A stretch of DNA of 64,000 nt from Aquimarina sp. U1-2 (GCF_017897595.1 NZ_JAGKIK010000005.1:62001-126000), one strand, 5' to 3'. Shown: positions 48,047 to 57,923, counted from the stretch's first letter. Numbers and translations: made by a program. Notes: a model not told the origin generated them from the sequence alone.

Positions 48047-48361
48047 ATGTCAGATCAAAAAAATAAAAATCAGAATCAGATTAATATTGAATTAGACGAA
48101 GCCATTGCTGATGGAATATACAGCAATCTTGCGATTATTAATCATTCCGTTTCAGAGTTTGTCGTAGATTTTGTAAATATTATGCCAGGCCGACCCAAAA
48201 GTAAGGTGAAAAGCAGAATTATATTAACTCCGCAGCATGCCAAAAGATTACTAAAAGCGCTTCACGACAATGTAAATCGCTTTGAGAATGCGCATGGCGA
48301 AATTAAGGATTATGATCAACCGCCTATTCCTATGAATTTCGGACCTACCGGAGAGGCATAA
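48047..48361 (+). CDS. DUF3467 family protein
   Basis: 104 residues when started at ATG 48047 (MSDQKNKNQNQINIELDEA); the frame open from 48005 runs back into the A repeat. Conserved core: AIADGIYSNLAIINHSVSEFVVDFVNIMPG and SRIILTPQHAKRLLKALHDNV, ending PPIPMNFGPTGEA. A small DUF3467 protein downstream of rpoC is a recurrent arrangement in this phylum. Function unknown. Confidence 0.85.
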   Translation: MSDQKNKNQNQINIELDEAIADGIYSNLAIINHSVSEFVVDFVNIMPGRPKSKVKSRIILTPQHAKRLLKALHDNVNRFENAHGEIKDYDQPPIPMNFGPTGEA

Positions 48362-48390
48362 TCATTTTTGAGTAGTGAATAAAAATATAC

Positions 48391-48430
48391 AATCCGATGA
48401 AGTGTGTATTTATCTCTCATCGGATTTTTT
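48391..48430 (+). terminator. Terminator after DUF3467 gene
   Basis: AATCCGATGA/TCATCGGATT perfect 10-bp stem followed by TTTT. Confidence 0.85.
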
Positions 48431-48469
48431 GCTTTTTGGTGATACCAATTTAGTCATACCACTTTCACT

Positions 48470-50056
48470 TTAAAATTCTGATGTAAAATGGAATTTGATA
48501 CTAGGATATTTTTGTTGTGTCATTTGCAAACTAAAAGATGAATCTGCTAGAAAAACCAACTGTTCTTGTTTGTCTTTTGCTAAAAACTTACTTTTTACAC
48601 GTTTAAATTCTTTAAATTCATCATTATTTTCATCTTCTGGGTCTACCCAACAAGCCTTATGTACATTTAGATTTTCATAGGTACATTTCGCTCCGTATTC
48701 ATGTTCTAAACGATATTGAATAACTTCGTATTGAAGCGCACCAACAGTACCGATTACTTTTCTTCCGTTAAGTTCTAGCGTAAATAATTGAGCAACTCCC
48801 TCGTCCATTAATTGATCAATTCCTTTGGCTAGTTGTTTAGATTTCATGGGATCGGCATTATTGATGTATCTAAAATGCTCTGGAGAAAAACTGGGAATTC
48901 CTTTGTAATGAAGAATTTCTCCTTGTGTAAGCGTATCACCAATTTTGAAATTACCGGTATCATGTAAACCTACAATATCACCAGGATACGATACGTCGAC
49001 AATTTCTTTTTTCTCGGCAAAAAATGCATTCGGACTCGAAAATTTTAGTTTCTTATCATGCCGGGTATGTAAGTAAGGTACGTTTCTTTCAAATTTACCC
49101 GATACAATTTTGATGAAGGCCAGTCTGTCGCGATGTTTAGGATCCATGTTAGCATGGATTTTAAATACAAATCCGGTGAAATCCTTTTCCTCAGGTTTTA
49201 CCAGTCGTATATCGCTTTCTTTAGGTCTTGGAGGTGGCGCGATGGTAATAAAACAATCTAAAAGCTCTCGTACGCCAAAATTGTTTAATGCCGAGCCAAA
49301 AAATACAGGTTGCAATGATCCTTTTTGATAGGCTTCTTGATCAAATTTAGGATAAATGCCTTCAACCAACTCAATTTCTTCGCGTAAGGTAGCTGCTGAT
49401 TCGTCGCCAATGGCATTTTCAAGTTCTTTTGATGACAGGTCTTTAATTTCTATAGTTTCTTCAATGTTTTTACGACTATTTCCGCTAAACAGGTTTAGAT
49501 TTTTTTCCCAGAGATTATAAATTCCTTTAAAATCATACCCCATACCAATAGGAAAACTTAAGGGTGTCACGGTAAGTCCCAGTTTTTGCTCAACTTCATC
49601 GAGTAACTCAAAAGCGTCTTTACCTTCCCGATCTAATTTATTGATAAATACGATCATGGGGATATTTCGCATTCTACATACAGCCACAAGCTTTTCTGTT
49701 TGCTCCTCTACACCTTTGGCCACATCAATAACAACGATAACACTATCTACGGCAGTTAGAGTTCTAAATGTATCTTCGGCAAAATCCTTATGTCCGGGGG
49801 TATCTAAAATATTAACTTTTATGTGTTCATATTCAAAAGCCAGAACCGAAGTAGCTACAGATATTCCACGTTGGCGTTCAATCTCCATAAAATCACTTGT
49901 AGCTCCTTTTTTTATTTTGTTAGATTTTACAGCTCCAGCTTCTTGTATGGCCCCACCAAATAATAAAAGTTTTTCTGTTAGTGTAGTTTTACCTGCGTCA
50001 GGATGCGAAATAATCCCAAAGGTCCTTCTTCTTCCTATCTCTTCTATAAATTTCAT
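48470..50056 (-). CDS. prfC: Peptide chain release factor 3
   Basis: 528 residues, full length. GTPase motifs GIISHPDAGKTTLTEKLL (G1), RGISVATS (G2), DTPGHKDF (G3), NKLDREG (G4), then EF-G-like domains II and III. RF3 recycles RF1/RF2 from post-termination ribosomes. Convergent with the DUF3467 gene; the terminator at 48391 lies between them. About 230 bp upstream begins a repeat-containing gap. Confidence 0.96.
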   Translation of the reverse strand: MKFIEEIGRRRTFGIISHPDAGKTTLTEKLLLFGGAIQEAGAVKSNKIKKGATSDFMEIERQRGISVATSVLAFEYEHIKVNILDTPGHKDFAEDTFRTLTAVDSVIVVIDVAKGVEEQTEKLVAVCRMRNIPMIVFINKLDREGKDAFELLDEVEQKLGLTVTPLSFPIGMGYDFKGIYNLWEKNLNLFSGNSRKNIEETIEIKDLSSKELENAIGDESAATLREEIELVEGIYPKFDQEAYQKGSLQPVFFGSALNNFGVRELLDCFITIAPPPRPKESDIRLVKPEEKDFTGFVFKIHANMDPKHRDRLAFIKIVSGKFERNVPYLHTRHDKKLKFSSPNAFFAEKKEIVDVSYPGDIVGLHDTGNFKIGDTLTQGEILHYKGIPSFSPEHFRYINNADPMKSKQLAKGIDQLMDEGVAQLFTLELNGRKVIGTVGALQYEVIQYRLEHEYGAKCTYENLNVHKACWVDPEDENNDEFKEFKRVKSKFLAKDKQEQLVFLADSSFSLQMTQQKYPSIKFHFTSEF

Positions 50057-51130
50057 ACGTTCAAATCTTTTTAATTGTTTGAAAACGAAATAATTAAAAA
50101 ATTGAGAACGTATGTAAGCGCTACGCTCTCACATTAAAAAATTTAAATCCTGCGCTCCACCTGGCTTGTTCGCTAAAAATGTTCACCAAACATTTTTTTA
50201 ACGCTCCACCCTGTGAAGTAATTTTTGAAATTTATTAATGTTCGTTTCATATGCTGTTGCTCTGATAAGGATGCAAATATAGTACTTAAACCCGGTTTAT
50301 GTATTAGAATTTCGTTATGAGGTTTGAAAATGTACGACAAAGCATTGCTTTGGGTGAGATGTAGTGTTGGGAATGTTTTCTAAGTTTCGGTATTAGTACC
50401 GCTACGGTTAAACTTAAATGCTTTTCTGTTATTTCTGTCGTAGCAGGTAAATATAGTGGTTTAAACCAGTTCAATAGCAAAACTATGTTATTTATTGTTT
50501 ACGCTAAGTAAGTATGTGACCAAACATTATTGTAGTACTAATCTCCCCCATATAGAAAATTTTCGTATACAAACAGGGTCACGTGATGGTATAAATGTGA
50601 GAACGGAGTGGTTACACATATGCTCATTTATTATTGCAGTATTATCAAATATGAACTGAGATTTTAATGTGTAAAAAAGCAAGAAAATGAGGATACATTT
50701 TTAATTTTTTACGGAAAACCGTAACACTAATAATTTTTTATATATTTACAACATACCTTAAGGATAGCCCAGAACGGTAGGTTTTTATCATCAATTTTAT
50801 ACCAAATGGAGTCGAATGGATTAATGGAAAGGGCTAGATATACTGTAGGGTAATAGACGAGATACACCTAGATTTTATATAACATAGAAACATAAATTAA
50901 CTTTGGCGAGCGTGTAATTTATCGATAAAATTAAGCAGTTAGTCGATAAAATATTTGAAAAACTTTGACTATTCAAGTTAAAAGTAGTTTTTATTATTTA
51001 GTTTTGTACTATTAATATTACGGTTTAACCATAAAATAGTTAAGGTTTTAACTTTTGTAGTATGTATTGATAGTTTATGAAAACCATACCCCTTTAGTTT
51101 TCGTAAATACTAATGTAAACACATCGTCAT
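50057..51130. other. 1.07-kb gap: repeats and no supported gene
   Basis: Next to prfC, 50095-50230 contains motifs GCTCCACCCTGTGA and TTCGCTAAAAATGTTC that recall the tandem unit at 9541 and a stretch at 28229. A diverged B-like element occupies 50291-50459. From 50470 to 51130 I see only AT-rich DNA with repeated GATAAAAT and no clear promoter for the following gene. Confidence 0.5.
50291..50459. repeat. Diverged family B variant, about 169 bp
   Basis: The left 43 bp match B closely (CCCGGTTTATGTATTAGAA) and the middle keeps TTTTCTAAGTTTCGG, but the core and right end are replaced (TACGACA...TGTCGTA inner inverted repeat). The right side runs into TTTAAACCAGTTC, which equals a family C end. 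Confidence 0.5.
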
Positions 51131-54100
51131 ATGTTTAAAATTACCCAAATCTATCTGGGCAAAAGGGTATATATGCTTTTTTTGCCTGGATTTTTATTAA
51201 TCCAAGTTTCTATGTATTCGCAAATAGCTATTAATTCTATTTCTGCTAGTTATAAAGACGTTAATGATAATTCGAATGATTATTCGATAGTCGGAAATGG
51301 TACCAATGGTAACTATAACGCAGGGACTACATACGATTTAGAGTTTAGTACAACGACCACTACCGAAAATGATTATACTATTGATGGTAATATAGTTGCA
51401 GGAGGTATTACTTATAATACTGTGGCACTAATTGATGGATTTTACGTGCGTAGAAACGGTACTACTGATGGTCAATCCAATCGACAAATATTGTGGTTTG
51501 AGAGAGAGTCTGCTTCAGGTAATTTAAGAAAGTTAAAACCAACATATACAGGTAGTATTGAAGAATCGTTTAGAAGTTTTAGATTGAATATTGGATCTGA
51601 TAATACTTTTGTCAACACAGGAAACGCACAAAGAAATAATATAGAAAGGTTAGATTATGTAAATAGTGAACCTCTTAGTACTCCTAATCCTGCAAATGCC
51701 GGCTTTGCCATTTTTGAAAGAGATGGGAACGATGACTTTAAGATTGCAGGAATCACAAGTGTTGATGGATCAGGGCAGCCTAATGGTTTTACGTCATTAT
51801 TAACTGTAAACACCTCAAGTTATGGTCCTAATTTGAGGACATTCAGGTATGTGATTTTTCAGAAACAGGATGCTGACGCGAACCTGAAACCAGCTCAGAA
51901 TGGTGGCCCTCAGGACTTAAGAGGAGTTTTTGTTCGATTTTCTGATCTCGGGATTTCTCCCGATCAGCCAGTATATGGCTATGTAGTATTACCTGCAGAT
52001 GCCCCTACGGTTGATTTTACTACTAGTCCCACAAATACAGCTAGCGCTGCAGGAGGTATGGATGCATTCCCCGGAGGCGGTTTTTTTGATAGTGACGGTA
52101 GTTTGACCACAGCATTTTCTAACGATGTAGATATGGATACGGTTCCTAACGTAGATGATGATGATGATGATAATGATGGTATTTTAGATACAGACGAAGG
52201 TTTAAATTGTGGCATTGCCGATTGGACAGACTCTGGGTCATACGCCGTAAATACAAACTATGCTCCCAGTCTTACCAATACCGCAGTGTATAATTCGGTT
52301 AACTTGGATATTACTGTAAATGCGACCGGTTCTTCAGCAAACAATCGATTGCGTATACAAAATGCAGTAGGAGGTAATGGGCAAGGCGTAGATTTTAGGT
52401 CTGTCAATTCAAATTTTAATACGTCTCCGCTCACATATGTGTATACCTTTAATAGTCCAGTAACTAATTTACAGTTTGATTTTGGAGGGTTGGATACCTC
52501 AGACTTTGTTGAGGTCAAAGCATATCTAGGCTTAAATAGAGTAAATCTTAACTCTGATAATTTCTCTGTGTATTTTCCCAGCCGAGTGAATTATAATGGA
52601 ACGTTTTCGTTTTTAGGAGTAACAGGAAATGCAGATAATTCAAAAGAAGGTAGTTTTAATGTAAACATTGGTCAACCTGTAGATAGAATTGAGTTCAAAA
52701 CCGGAAAAAGTTCTGGTAGCGCTACAGTTACCCTTAATATTAGTGATTTTAAATATTGTATTCCCAGCGATACCGACAATGATGGTGTCTATGACTATTT
52801 GGATAATGATAGTGATGGTGATGGCTGCGCCGATGCCATAGAGGGAACTGCAACTTTTACTCCGGCAAATCTGGATAGTAATGATAGATTAACGGGTACT
52901 GTTGACGCCGATGGTGTTCCTACGATAACGGGAAGTCCGCAAGGCAATACTGCTGCTGTAACTGATGCAACAGACACTACGGCTTGTGATGTAAATGCAA
53001 TTGATGATGACTTTCAAAATAACGCAATTCTTACAGGGACTAGTGCTACTACAGCATCTGTATATACTAATGATACTTTGTATGGTGTGGTGGTAACCAG
53101 TAGTACTGTAACTCCTTCAATAATAAATAATGGTGGTCTAAGTGGGACTACGATAAATGCTGATGGAACTCTTAGTATACCGGCTTCCACACCAGTAGGA
53201 GTATATACCATTACATATCAAATATGCGAAACTGCTTCTCCTTCAAATTGCGATACGGCAGATGCTATAGTTGCTGTAGAATCCCCTATTGCAGATGTAG
53301 GTTGTTCTTTATCCCCTAATACCATTAGGTATGATCAAAACGGAAATCAACAAAACACATTTACGGTACCCGATCCTTTACCCGATCAATTATTCAATAA
53401 TGATAATACCCGAGCCTATTACTACAATAGGTCTACCGGCGAAATTACTTTGGTAAATGGGATTAATGGTAATGTAATCGGTTCTTTTAATGCTATTAGT
53501 GGCGGAACCAGTTTTGCAACCGAAGATAATTTTGCTGTTATTTACGATGGTACTACCGGTGATGTTGGTGTGTATAGTTTATCGGGCACCACAGCACCTT
53601 ACGGAACTTTATTCGATTCTTTTACTACTAGCCTAGGCTCTTTGGCTGGGATTGAAGATAATAACGGGACACCTCGAATAACGTTATATGACGGGATTTC
53701 TGGAAATTTATCATTGTTTGAGACCAATGGGACTACCGTAACTCAAATAGGAACAGTGGTATCGAGAGCACCGGGATTTGATCAAATTTCATCAGAAGGA
53801 AATACTACGGTATTGTACAATAGCAATAATGGTACGACTGAAGTCTGGGAAACAGGGAATGCTGCTCTCAATTTGAGAAACACCCCTTTTGTTGGGCCCC
53901 GTAATAGAAGTGTGGCCGTCGACTCTGGTAGGGTAATATACTACAGTCCTTTTACAGGAGATACAGAAATTAGAATAGCAGATGGGTCACCCGATGGAAA
54001 CCAAGTGGATTCATTTACTTTAAATTCTGGCGGAAGAACCATATTTTTTGAAGATAATGTAATTTTCATTAACTGTAATAGACAATTCTTTAGAAATCTA

Positions 54101-54442
54101 GATGCTGTTGATGATAATTTTGCTGCAGCGCCAGTAAATGCAGTTGCGGGAGGAACAACAGCTAGGATTTTCGACAATGATACCTTTAATGGAGTACCTT
54201 TTTCGGATACCGCAGTGAATGCTTCAATTTTAGATAACGATGGTGTTACAGGCCTTGTACTAAACGCCGATGGAACGCTTTCTATCCCTGCAAACACTAC
54301 TCCTGGAACTTATGAAATAGTATATCAAATATGTGAATCTGCCAATCCCGGAAATTGTGATTCGGCTATAGTGAATCTAGTGATTAGAAAATATACCGTT
54401 GTCACAAATAGACGACAAACATACAGAGTGAGAAGAAATTGA
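51131..54442 (+). CDS. Large secreted TSP3-repeat surface protein
   Basis: 1103 residues with a signal peptide (ends about residue 34, SMYSQ). An N-terminal 300-residue region of beta character, then acidic Ca2+-binding thrombospondin type 3-like repeats at about 332 (DDDDDDNDGILDTDEG) and 545 (DTDNDGVYDYLDNDSDGDG). Two similar domains with GTLSIPAxTxxGxYxIxYQICE lie at about 626-717 and 993-1085; between them are beta-propeller-like units. The C-terminus (TVVTNRRQTYRVRRN) lacks a recognisable type IX secretion signal. Only 63 bp separate it from a PorP/SprF gene, so export by or attachment to the T9SS/gliding system is inferred. Confidence 0.8.
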   Translation: MFKITQIYLGKRVYMLFLPGFLLIQVSMYSQIAINSISASYKDVNDNSNDYSIVGNGTNGNYNAGTTYDLEFSTTTTTENDYTIDGNIVAGGITYNTVALIDGFYVRRNGTTDGQSNRQILWFERESASGNLRKLKPTYTGSIEESFRSFRLNIGSDNTFVNTGNAQRNNIERLDYVNSEPLSTPNPANAGFAIFERDGNDDFKIAGITSVDGSGQPNGFTSLLTVNTSSYGPNLRTFRYVIFQKQDADANLKPAQNGGPQDLRGVFVRFSDLGISPDQPVYGYVVLPADAPTVDFTTSPTNTASAAGGMDAFPGGGFFDSDGSLTTAFSNDVDMDTVPNVDDDDDDNDGILDTDEGLNCGIADWTDSGSYAVNTNYAPSLTNTAVYNSVNLDITVNATGSSANNRLRIQNAVGGNGQGVDFRSVNSNFNTSPLTYVYTFNSPVTNLQFDFGGLDTSDFVEVKAYLGLNRVNLNSDNFSVYFPSRVNYNGTFSFLGVTGNADNSKEGSFNVNIGQPVDRIEFKTGKSSGSATVTLNISDFKYCIPSDTDNDGVYDYLDNDSDGDGCADAIEGTATFTPANLDSNDRLTGTVDADGVPTITGSPQGNTAAVTDATDTTACDVNAIDDDFQNNAILTGTSATTASVYTNDTLYGVVVTSSTVTPSIINNGGLSGTTINADGTLSIPASTPVGVYTITYQICETASPSNCDTADAIVAVESPIADVGCSLSPNTIRYDQNGNQQNTFTVPDPLPDQLFNNDNTRAYYYNRSTGEITLVNGINGNVIGSFNAISGGTSFATEDNFAVIYDGTTGDVGVYSLSGTTAPYGTLFDSFTTSLGSLAGIEDNNGTPRITLYDGISGNLSLFETNGTTVTQIGTVVSRAPGFDQISSEGNTTVLYNSNNGTTEVWETGNAALNLRNTPFVGPRNRSVAVDSGRVIYYSPFTGDTEIRIADGSPDGNQVDSFTLNSGGRTIFFEDNVIFINCNRQFFRNLDAVDDNFAAAPVNAVAGGTTARIFDNDTFNGVPFSDTAVNASILDNDGVTGLVLNADGTLSIPANTTPGTYEIVYQICESANPGNCDSAIVNLVIRKYTVVTNRRQTYRVRRN

Positions 54443-54505
54443 AATTATAACAAATAAAACCTAAACTATCATAGGTATTTAGTAACCCCAAATCTAAATA
54501 ACAAT

Positions 54506-55462
54506 ATGAATAAACTATTACGTAAACTTATGTTTGGTATCTTCGGTTTTCTTGGTTTTTGTGCTAGCGCGCAACAAGATGCTCAATATACCCAATATAT
54601 GTACAATACTATTAGCATTAATCCTGCTTATGCTGGTAGCCGTGGTGTCATGAGTATCACTGGACTACATCGAAGCCAGTGGGTAGGCATAGAGGGAGCA
54701 CCTCGAACACAAACCTTGACGCTTAATACTCCTTTAGGCAACACTGAGCGCGTAGGATTAGGAGTGTCTATAGTAAATGATCAGATCGGCCCTACTGCCG
54801 AAACGTATTTGGATATTGACTTTTCATATACGATACCCATTTCAGATAGTGGAGAGCTTAGTTTTGGATTAAAAGCAGGTGGTCATTTATTAAATGTAGA
54901 CTTTCAACGTTTAAGACAGTTCAATTCAAATGATAACTTATTTGAAAATAATATTGATAATAAATTTAGTCCTAATGTAGGAGTGGGTATCTATTATCAT
55001 GCCGAAAGATTTTACATGGGATTAAGTGCTCCAAATATTTTGGAAACAAGTCACTTTGATGAAAGTGCTACGAATAGCAATAGCAATGCCGTAAGTTTTC
55101 TTGCCGAAGAGCGTATTAATTATTATGTAATTGCAGGGCATGTTTTTGACCTCAGTACCGAGGTTAAGTTTAAACCTGCTGTATTGAGTAAAGTGGTATT
55201 TGGAGCACCATTACAAGTCGACGTTTCGGCTAATTTTTTGCTGTATGATCGACTTACCTTAGGTGTCGCATATCGATGGAGTGCTGCGGTAAGTGCACTG
55301 GCAGGATTTCAAATTTCTGATTCGATGATGATTGGTTTTGCTTATGACCGGGAAACTACAGCATTGGGTCAGACTCAATTTAATGACGGAAGTTACGAAG
55401 TACTATTACGCTTCGAACTTTTTAAGAAGTACAATAGAATGTTAACACCTCGCTTCTTTTAA
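54506..55462 (+). CDS. PorP/SprF-family type IX secretion membrane protein
   Basis: 318-residue outer-membrane protein with a signal peptide (ends FCASAQQDAQ) and the family start QYTQYMYNTISINPAYAGSRG. PorP/SprF proteins assist secretion or surface attachment of specific large T9SS substrates and are usually encoded next to them, as here. Predicted beta-barrel ending LRFELFKKYNRMLTPRFF. Probably cotranscribed with the upstream 1103-residue protein. Confidence 0.88.
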   Translation: MNKLLRKLMFGIFGFLGFCASAQQDAQYTQYMYNTISINPAYAGSRGVMSITGLHRSQWVGIEGAPRTQTLTLNTPLGNTERVGLGVSIVNDQIGPTAETYLDIDFSYTIPISDSGELSFGLKAGGHLLNVDFQRLRQFNSNDNLFENNIDNKFSPNVGVGIYYHAERFYMGLSAPNILETSHFDESATNSNSNAVSFLAEERINYYVIAGHVFDLSTEVKFKPAVLSKVVFGAPLQVDVSANFLLYDRLTLGVAYRWSAAVSALAGFQISDSMMIGFAYDRETTALGQTQFNDGSYEVLLRFELFKKYNRMLTPRFF

Positions 55463-55490
55463 TGGCATATGAGTTAAGGTAAGAGTTTAA

Positions 55491-55657
55491 CCCGCTTTAT
55501 GCATTAGAAAATCTATTACGGCTTTAAACTGCTGCAAAACCAAACACTACGTTGTATTTTTAAGTTTCACCATAGCGATGCTATGCTGAAACTTAGAAAA
55601 CACTTGGTTTTATGGCATTTTCAACCCTCATAACGAAATTCTAATGTATAAAGAGGG
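55491..55657. mobile_element. Family B element, 167 bp MITE-like, TTTAA flanks
   Basis: TTTAA at 55486-55490 and 55658-55662. Nine differences by eye from the 22-kb copy over 167 bp. It is the first of a row of repeats (B, D, part of C) filling the 703-bp gap before idi. Confidence 0.85.
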
Positions 55658-55676
55658 TTTAATTATAAAAATTAAT

Positions 55677-55814
55677 GAATATCCGTAATCAATTATATCG
55701 CTCTGTCTCCTCGAGCGTAGTCGAGAGGTTAGTAAATCCAAAGAGCTCTAAATCAGGTCTCGACTGCGCTCGACCAGACATTAAAGTTAATTTTATGAAG
55801 TATAGTGGATATTC
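55677..55814. repeat. Family D palindromic element, 138 bp
   Basis: Inverted relative to 1596-1733 and of identical length. It ends in GGATATTC. An apparent 69-codon frame here is only the repeat. Confidence 0.8.
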
Positions 55815-55945
55815 AAATAAAAATTTGTTAAGACTACCGTTCTTGCCTTCTATACCCTTTCAGGTTACCCATGATACTATCTAATTTTTGTATCGAAGCT
55901 AAGGTGCTAACCAGTAAAATTTTACTTCATTACATTACAAAACAA

Positions 55946-55983
55946 CATTTTTTTAGCAAATTGAAAAAAGTTTACATCAGTTC
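55946..55983. repeat. Family C right-end fragment
   Basis: The reverse complement starts GAACTGATGTAAACTTTTTT and continues CAATTTGCTAAAAAAATG, like the left end of C at 19436. The other terminus was not found. Confidence 0.55.
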
Positions 55984-56165
55984 TAGATGTAACAGACTTC
56001 TTTTGTTTATGAGTAGCCACAATAGATTTAATTTTGCTGGGTTATTATATGAGATGATAAGGATGCCAATTTGAAAATACTACGATTTTTGCGCGCAATT
56101 TTTAGTTAGAAATGGTATTAGATTATGATTTGCTTATATGATTTTGTAATTTTGAGGTATATACT

Positions 56166-56687
56166 ATGAAAGAAGAAGAAAAAGTAATTCTAGTTAATGA
56201 AAAGGACGAACAAATAGGTCTAATGCCCAAACTAGAAGCACATCAAAAAGCAGTATTACATCGTGCATTTTCTGTTTTTGTGATCAATCACAAGAACGAA
56301 TTAATGTTGCAGCAAAGAGCTTATCATAAATATCATTCTCCAGGTTTATGGACGAATACTTGTTGCAGTCATCAGCGAGATGGAGAAAGTAATATTGAAG
56401 CGGGTATTCGCAGATTACAAGAAGAAATGGGGTTCGTCACTTCACTCAAGGATTCGATTTCATTTATCTACAAAGCGCCATTTGATAATGGATTAACAGA
56501 ACATGAATTTGATCATGTGCTTATCGGAAGCTATGAAAAAGATCCCATAATTAATCCTGACGAAGTCGCTGATTGGAAATGGATGCCTGTAGAAAAAGTA
56601 AAACAAGATATCCTGAAACAACCTGATATCTATACAGAATGGTTCAAGATTATTTTTAAAAAATTTTATTCACACATAACATTATGA
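56166..56687 (+). CDS. idi: Isopentenyl-diphosphate delta-isomerase type I
   Basis: 173-residue Nudix-fold enzyme interconverting IPP and DMAPP for isoprenoid synthesis. Visible: metal-binding histidines (AHQKAVLHRAFS), the catalytic cysteine region LWTNTCCSHQRDGES, Nudix helix GIRRLQEEMGF, and acidic pair LTEHEFDH. Overlaps the next start codon (ATGA), so it is translationally coupled to the queD-like gene. Confidence 0.92.
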   Translation: MKEEEKVILVNEKDEQIGLMPKLEAHQKAVLHRAFSVFVINHKNELMLQQRAYHKYHSPGLWTNTCCSHQRDGESNIEAGIRRLQEEMGFVTSLKDSISFIYKAPFDNGLTEHEFDHVLIGSYEKDPIINPDEVADWKWMPVEKVKQDILKQPDIYTEWFKIIFKKFYSHITL

Positions 56688-57094
56688 GGATTAAAGCTTG
56701 TAGAAAGGCACATTTTAATGCTGCTCATCGATTATATAGAAAAGATTGGAGTCATCAAAAGAATGAAGAAGTATTCGGGAAATGTAATAATCCTAAATAT
56801 CACGGTCACAATTATGAACTTATTGTAGGTGTAATTGGTGAAATCGACGAGGAAACGGGATACCTGATAGATTTAAAAATCTTAAAAGATTATATTAAAA
56901 CTGAGGTAGAAGAATATATGGATCACAAAAACTTAAATGAGGAAGTAAGTGAGTTCGCAACCCTTAATCCAACCGCAGAAAACATAGCGGTTGTCATATG
57001 GAATCGGTTACGAGCAAAGTTGGACAAGAAATATGATATTGAAATCACATTGTACGAAACACCTCGCAATTTTGTAATATATAACGGAGCTTAG
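56684..57094 (+). CDS. queD: 6-carboxytetrahydropterin synthase / PTPS family
   Basis: 136 residues. Zinc ligands H15 (FNAAHRL), H40 and H42 (YHGHNY); C34 (GKCNNP) is the catalytic cysteine; PTAENIAVVIW is the family tail motif. Makes 6-carboxy-tetrahydropterin for queuosine or a related pterin; QueD and PTPS are hard to tell apart by sequence alone. Second gene of a tight idi-queD-peroxiredoxin run. Confidence 0.85.
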   Translation: MRIKACRKAHFNAAHRLYRKDWSHQKNEEVFGKCNNPKYHGHNYELIVGVIGEIDEETGYLIDLKILKDYIKTEVEEYMDHKNLNEEVSEFATLNPTAENIAVVIWNRLRAKLDKKYDIEITLYETPRNFVIYNGA

Positions 57095-57096
57095 AC

Positions 57097-57555
57097 ATGG
57101 CATTAGAAATTGGAGATCAAGTATCAAAATTTGAAGCTATCGATGATCAGGGAAACCCTTTTGTAAGCACTCAGATTATCGGAGAGAAACCGGTTGTTAT
57201 CTATTTTTATCCCAAAAATTTCACACCTGGATGTACAAAAGAAGCTTGCGATTTTAGAGATAACTACGAAGAATTTAAGTCTTTGGGAGCTGAAGTAATT
57301 GCCATAAGTTCTGATACCTCTGCTTCACACTTTAAATTTAAGAACAGATATAGATTGCCCTTTATTTTCTTGTCTGATCATAAAGGAAAATTGCGCAAAC
57401 TTTTTGGAGTTAAGCCTGAATTATTTGGGTTATTGCCGGGTAGAGAAACTTTTGTAATTGATAAAGAAGGCATTGTTCAGCTAAAATTTAATAGTATCAA
57501 TGCTTCAAAACACTTGCACAAAGCTTTGGCCAAAGTAAAACAATTAGCTATCTAA
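57097..57555 (+). CDS. bcp: Thioredoxin-dependent peroxiredoxin, PrxQ/BCP type
   Basis: 152 residues. Peroxidatic C46 and resolving C51 in FTPGCTKEACDF, the PrxQ spacing. Reduces hydroperoxides using thioredoxin in the cytoplasm. Starts 2 bp after the queD-like stop codon, so same transcript; the grouping with idi has no obvious metabolic logic. Confidence 0.93.
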   Translation: MALEIGDQVSKFEAIDDQGNPFVSTQIIGEKPVVIYFYPKNFTPGCTKEACDFRDNYEEFKSLGAEVIAISSDTSASHFKFKNRYRLPFIFLSDHKGKLRKLFGVKPELFGLLPGRETFVIDKEGIVQLKFNSINASKHLHKALAKVKQLAI

Positions 57556-57589
57556 CTGTAAAAACAATTAATTTTAAAACAAATTTGAT

Positions 57590-57856
57590 ATGGCAAATAA
57601 GAGAGATCTTAAAAAAGATATAAACTACGTATTAGGAGATATTATAGAAGAGGTGTATGTTTGGGAACTTCATAACCCTAAAAAAGATACTAAAGCCGGA
57701 GAAGCAATCATAGATGAAGCAATCCAATCATTTGATGAGCTTATTGAAAGAGTTAATGCTCGACAGGTAGAAAATCCGTCGACACACTTTAAAGCAATTC
57801 GTAAAGACTTAGAAAAAACGGCTGAATCTTTGGTGGCTAAAGTAAATGCATTATAG
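57590..57856 (+). CDS. Small conserved hypothetical protein
   Basis: 88 residues, probably all-helical and charged (MANKRDLKKDINYVLGDIIEEVYVWELHNPKKDTKAGEAI). No signal or membrane segment. It follows the peroxiredoxin gene by 34 bp and is likely in the same operon. I recognise no domain. Confidence 0.75.
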   Translation: MANKRDLKKDINYVLGDIIEEVYVWELHNPKKDTKAGEAIIDEAIQSFDELIERVNARQVENPSTHFKAIRKDLEKTAESLVAKVNAL

Positions 57857-57923
57857 TTTTTATACACTTTTCATATACAATTAGTCATACCGTACATGAT
57901 ACGGCATTCATAATTATCTTTGG

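Noticed and set aside
55675-55884. 69-codon open frame
   Set aside because: It lies almost entirely inside the palindromic family D element.
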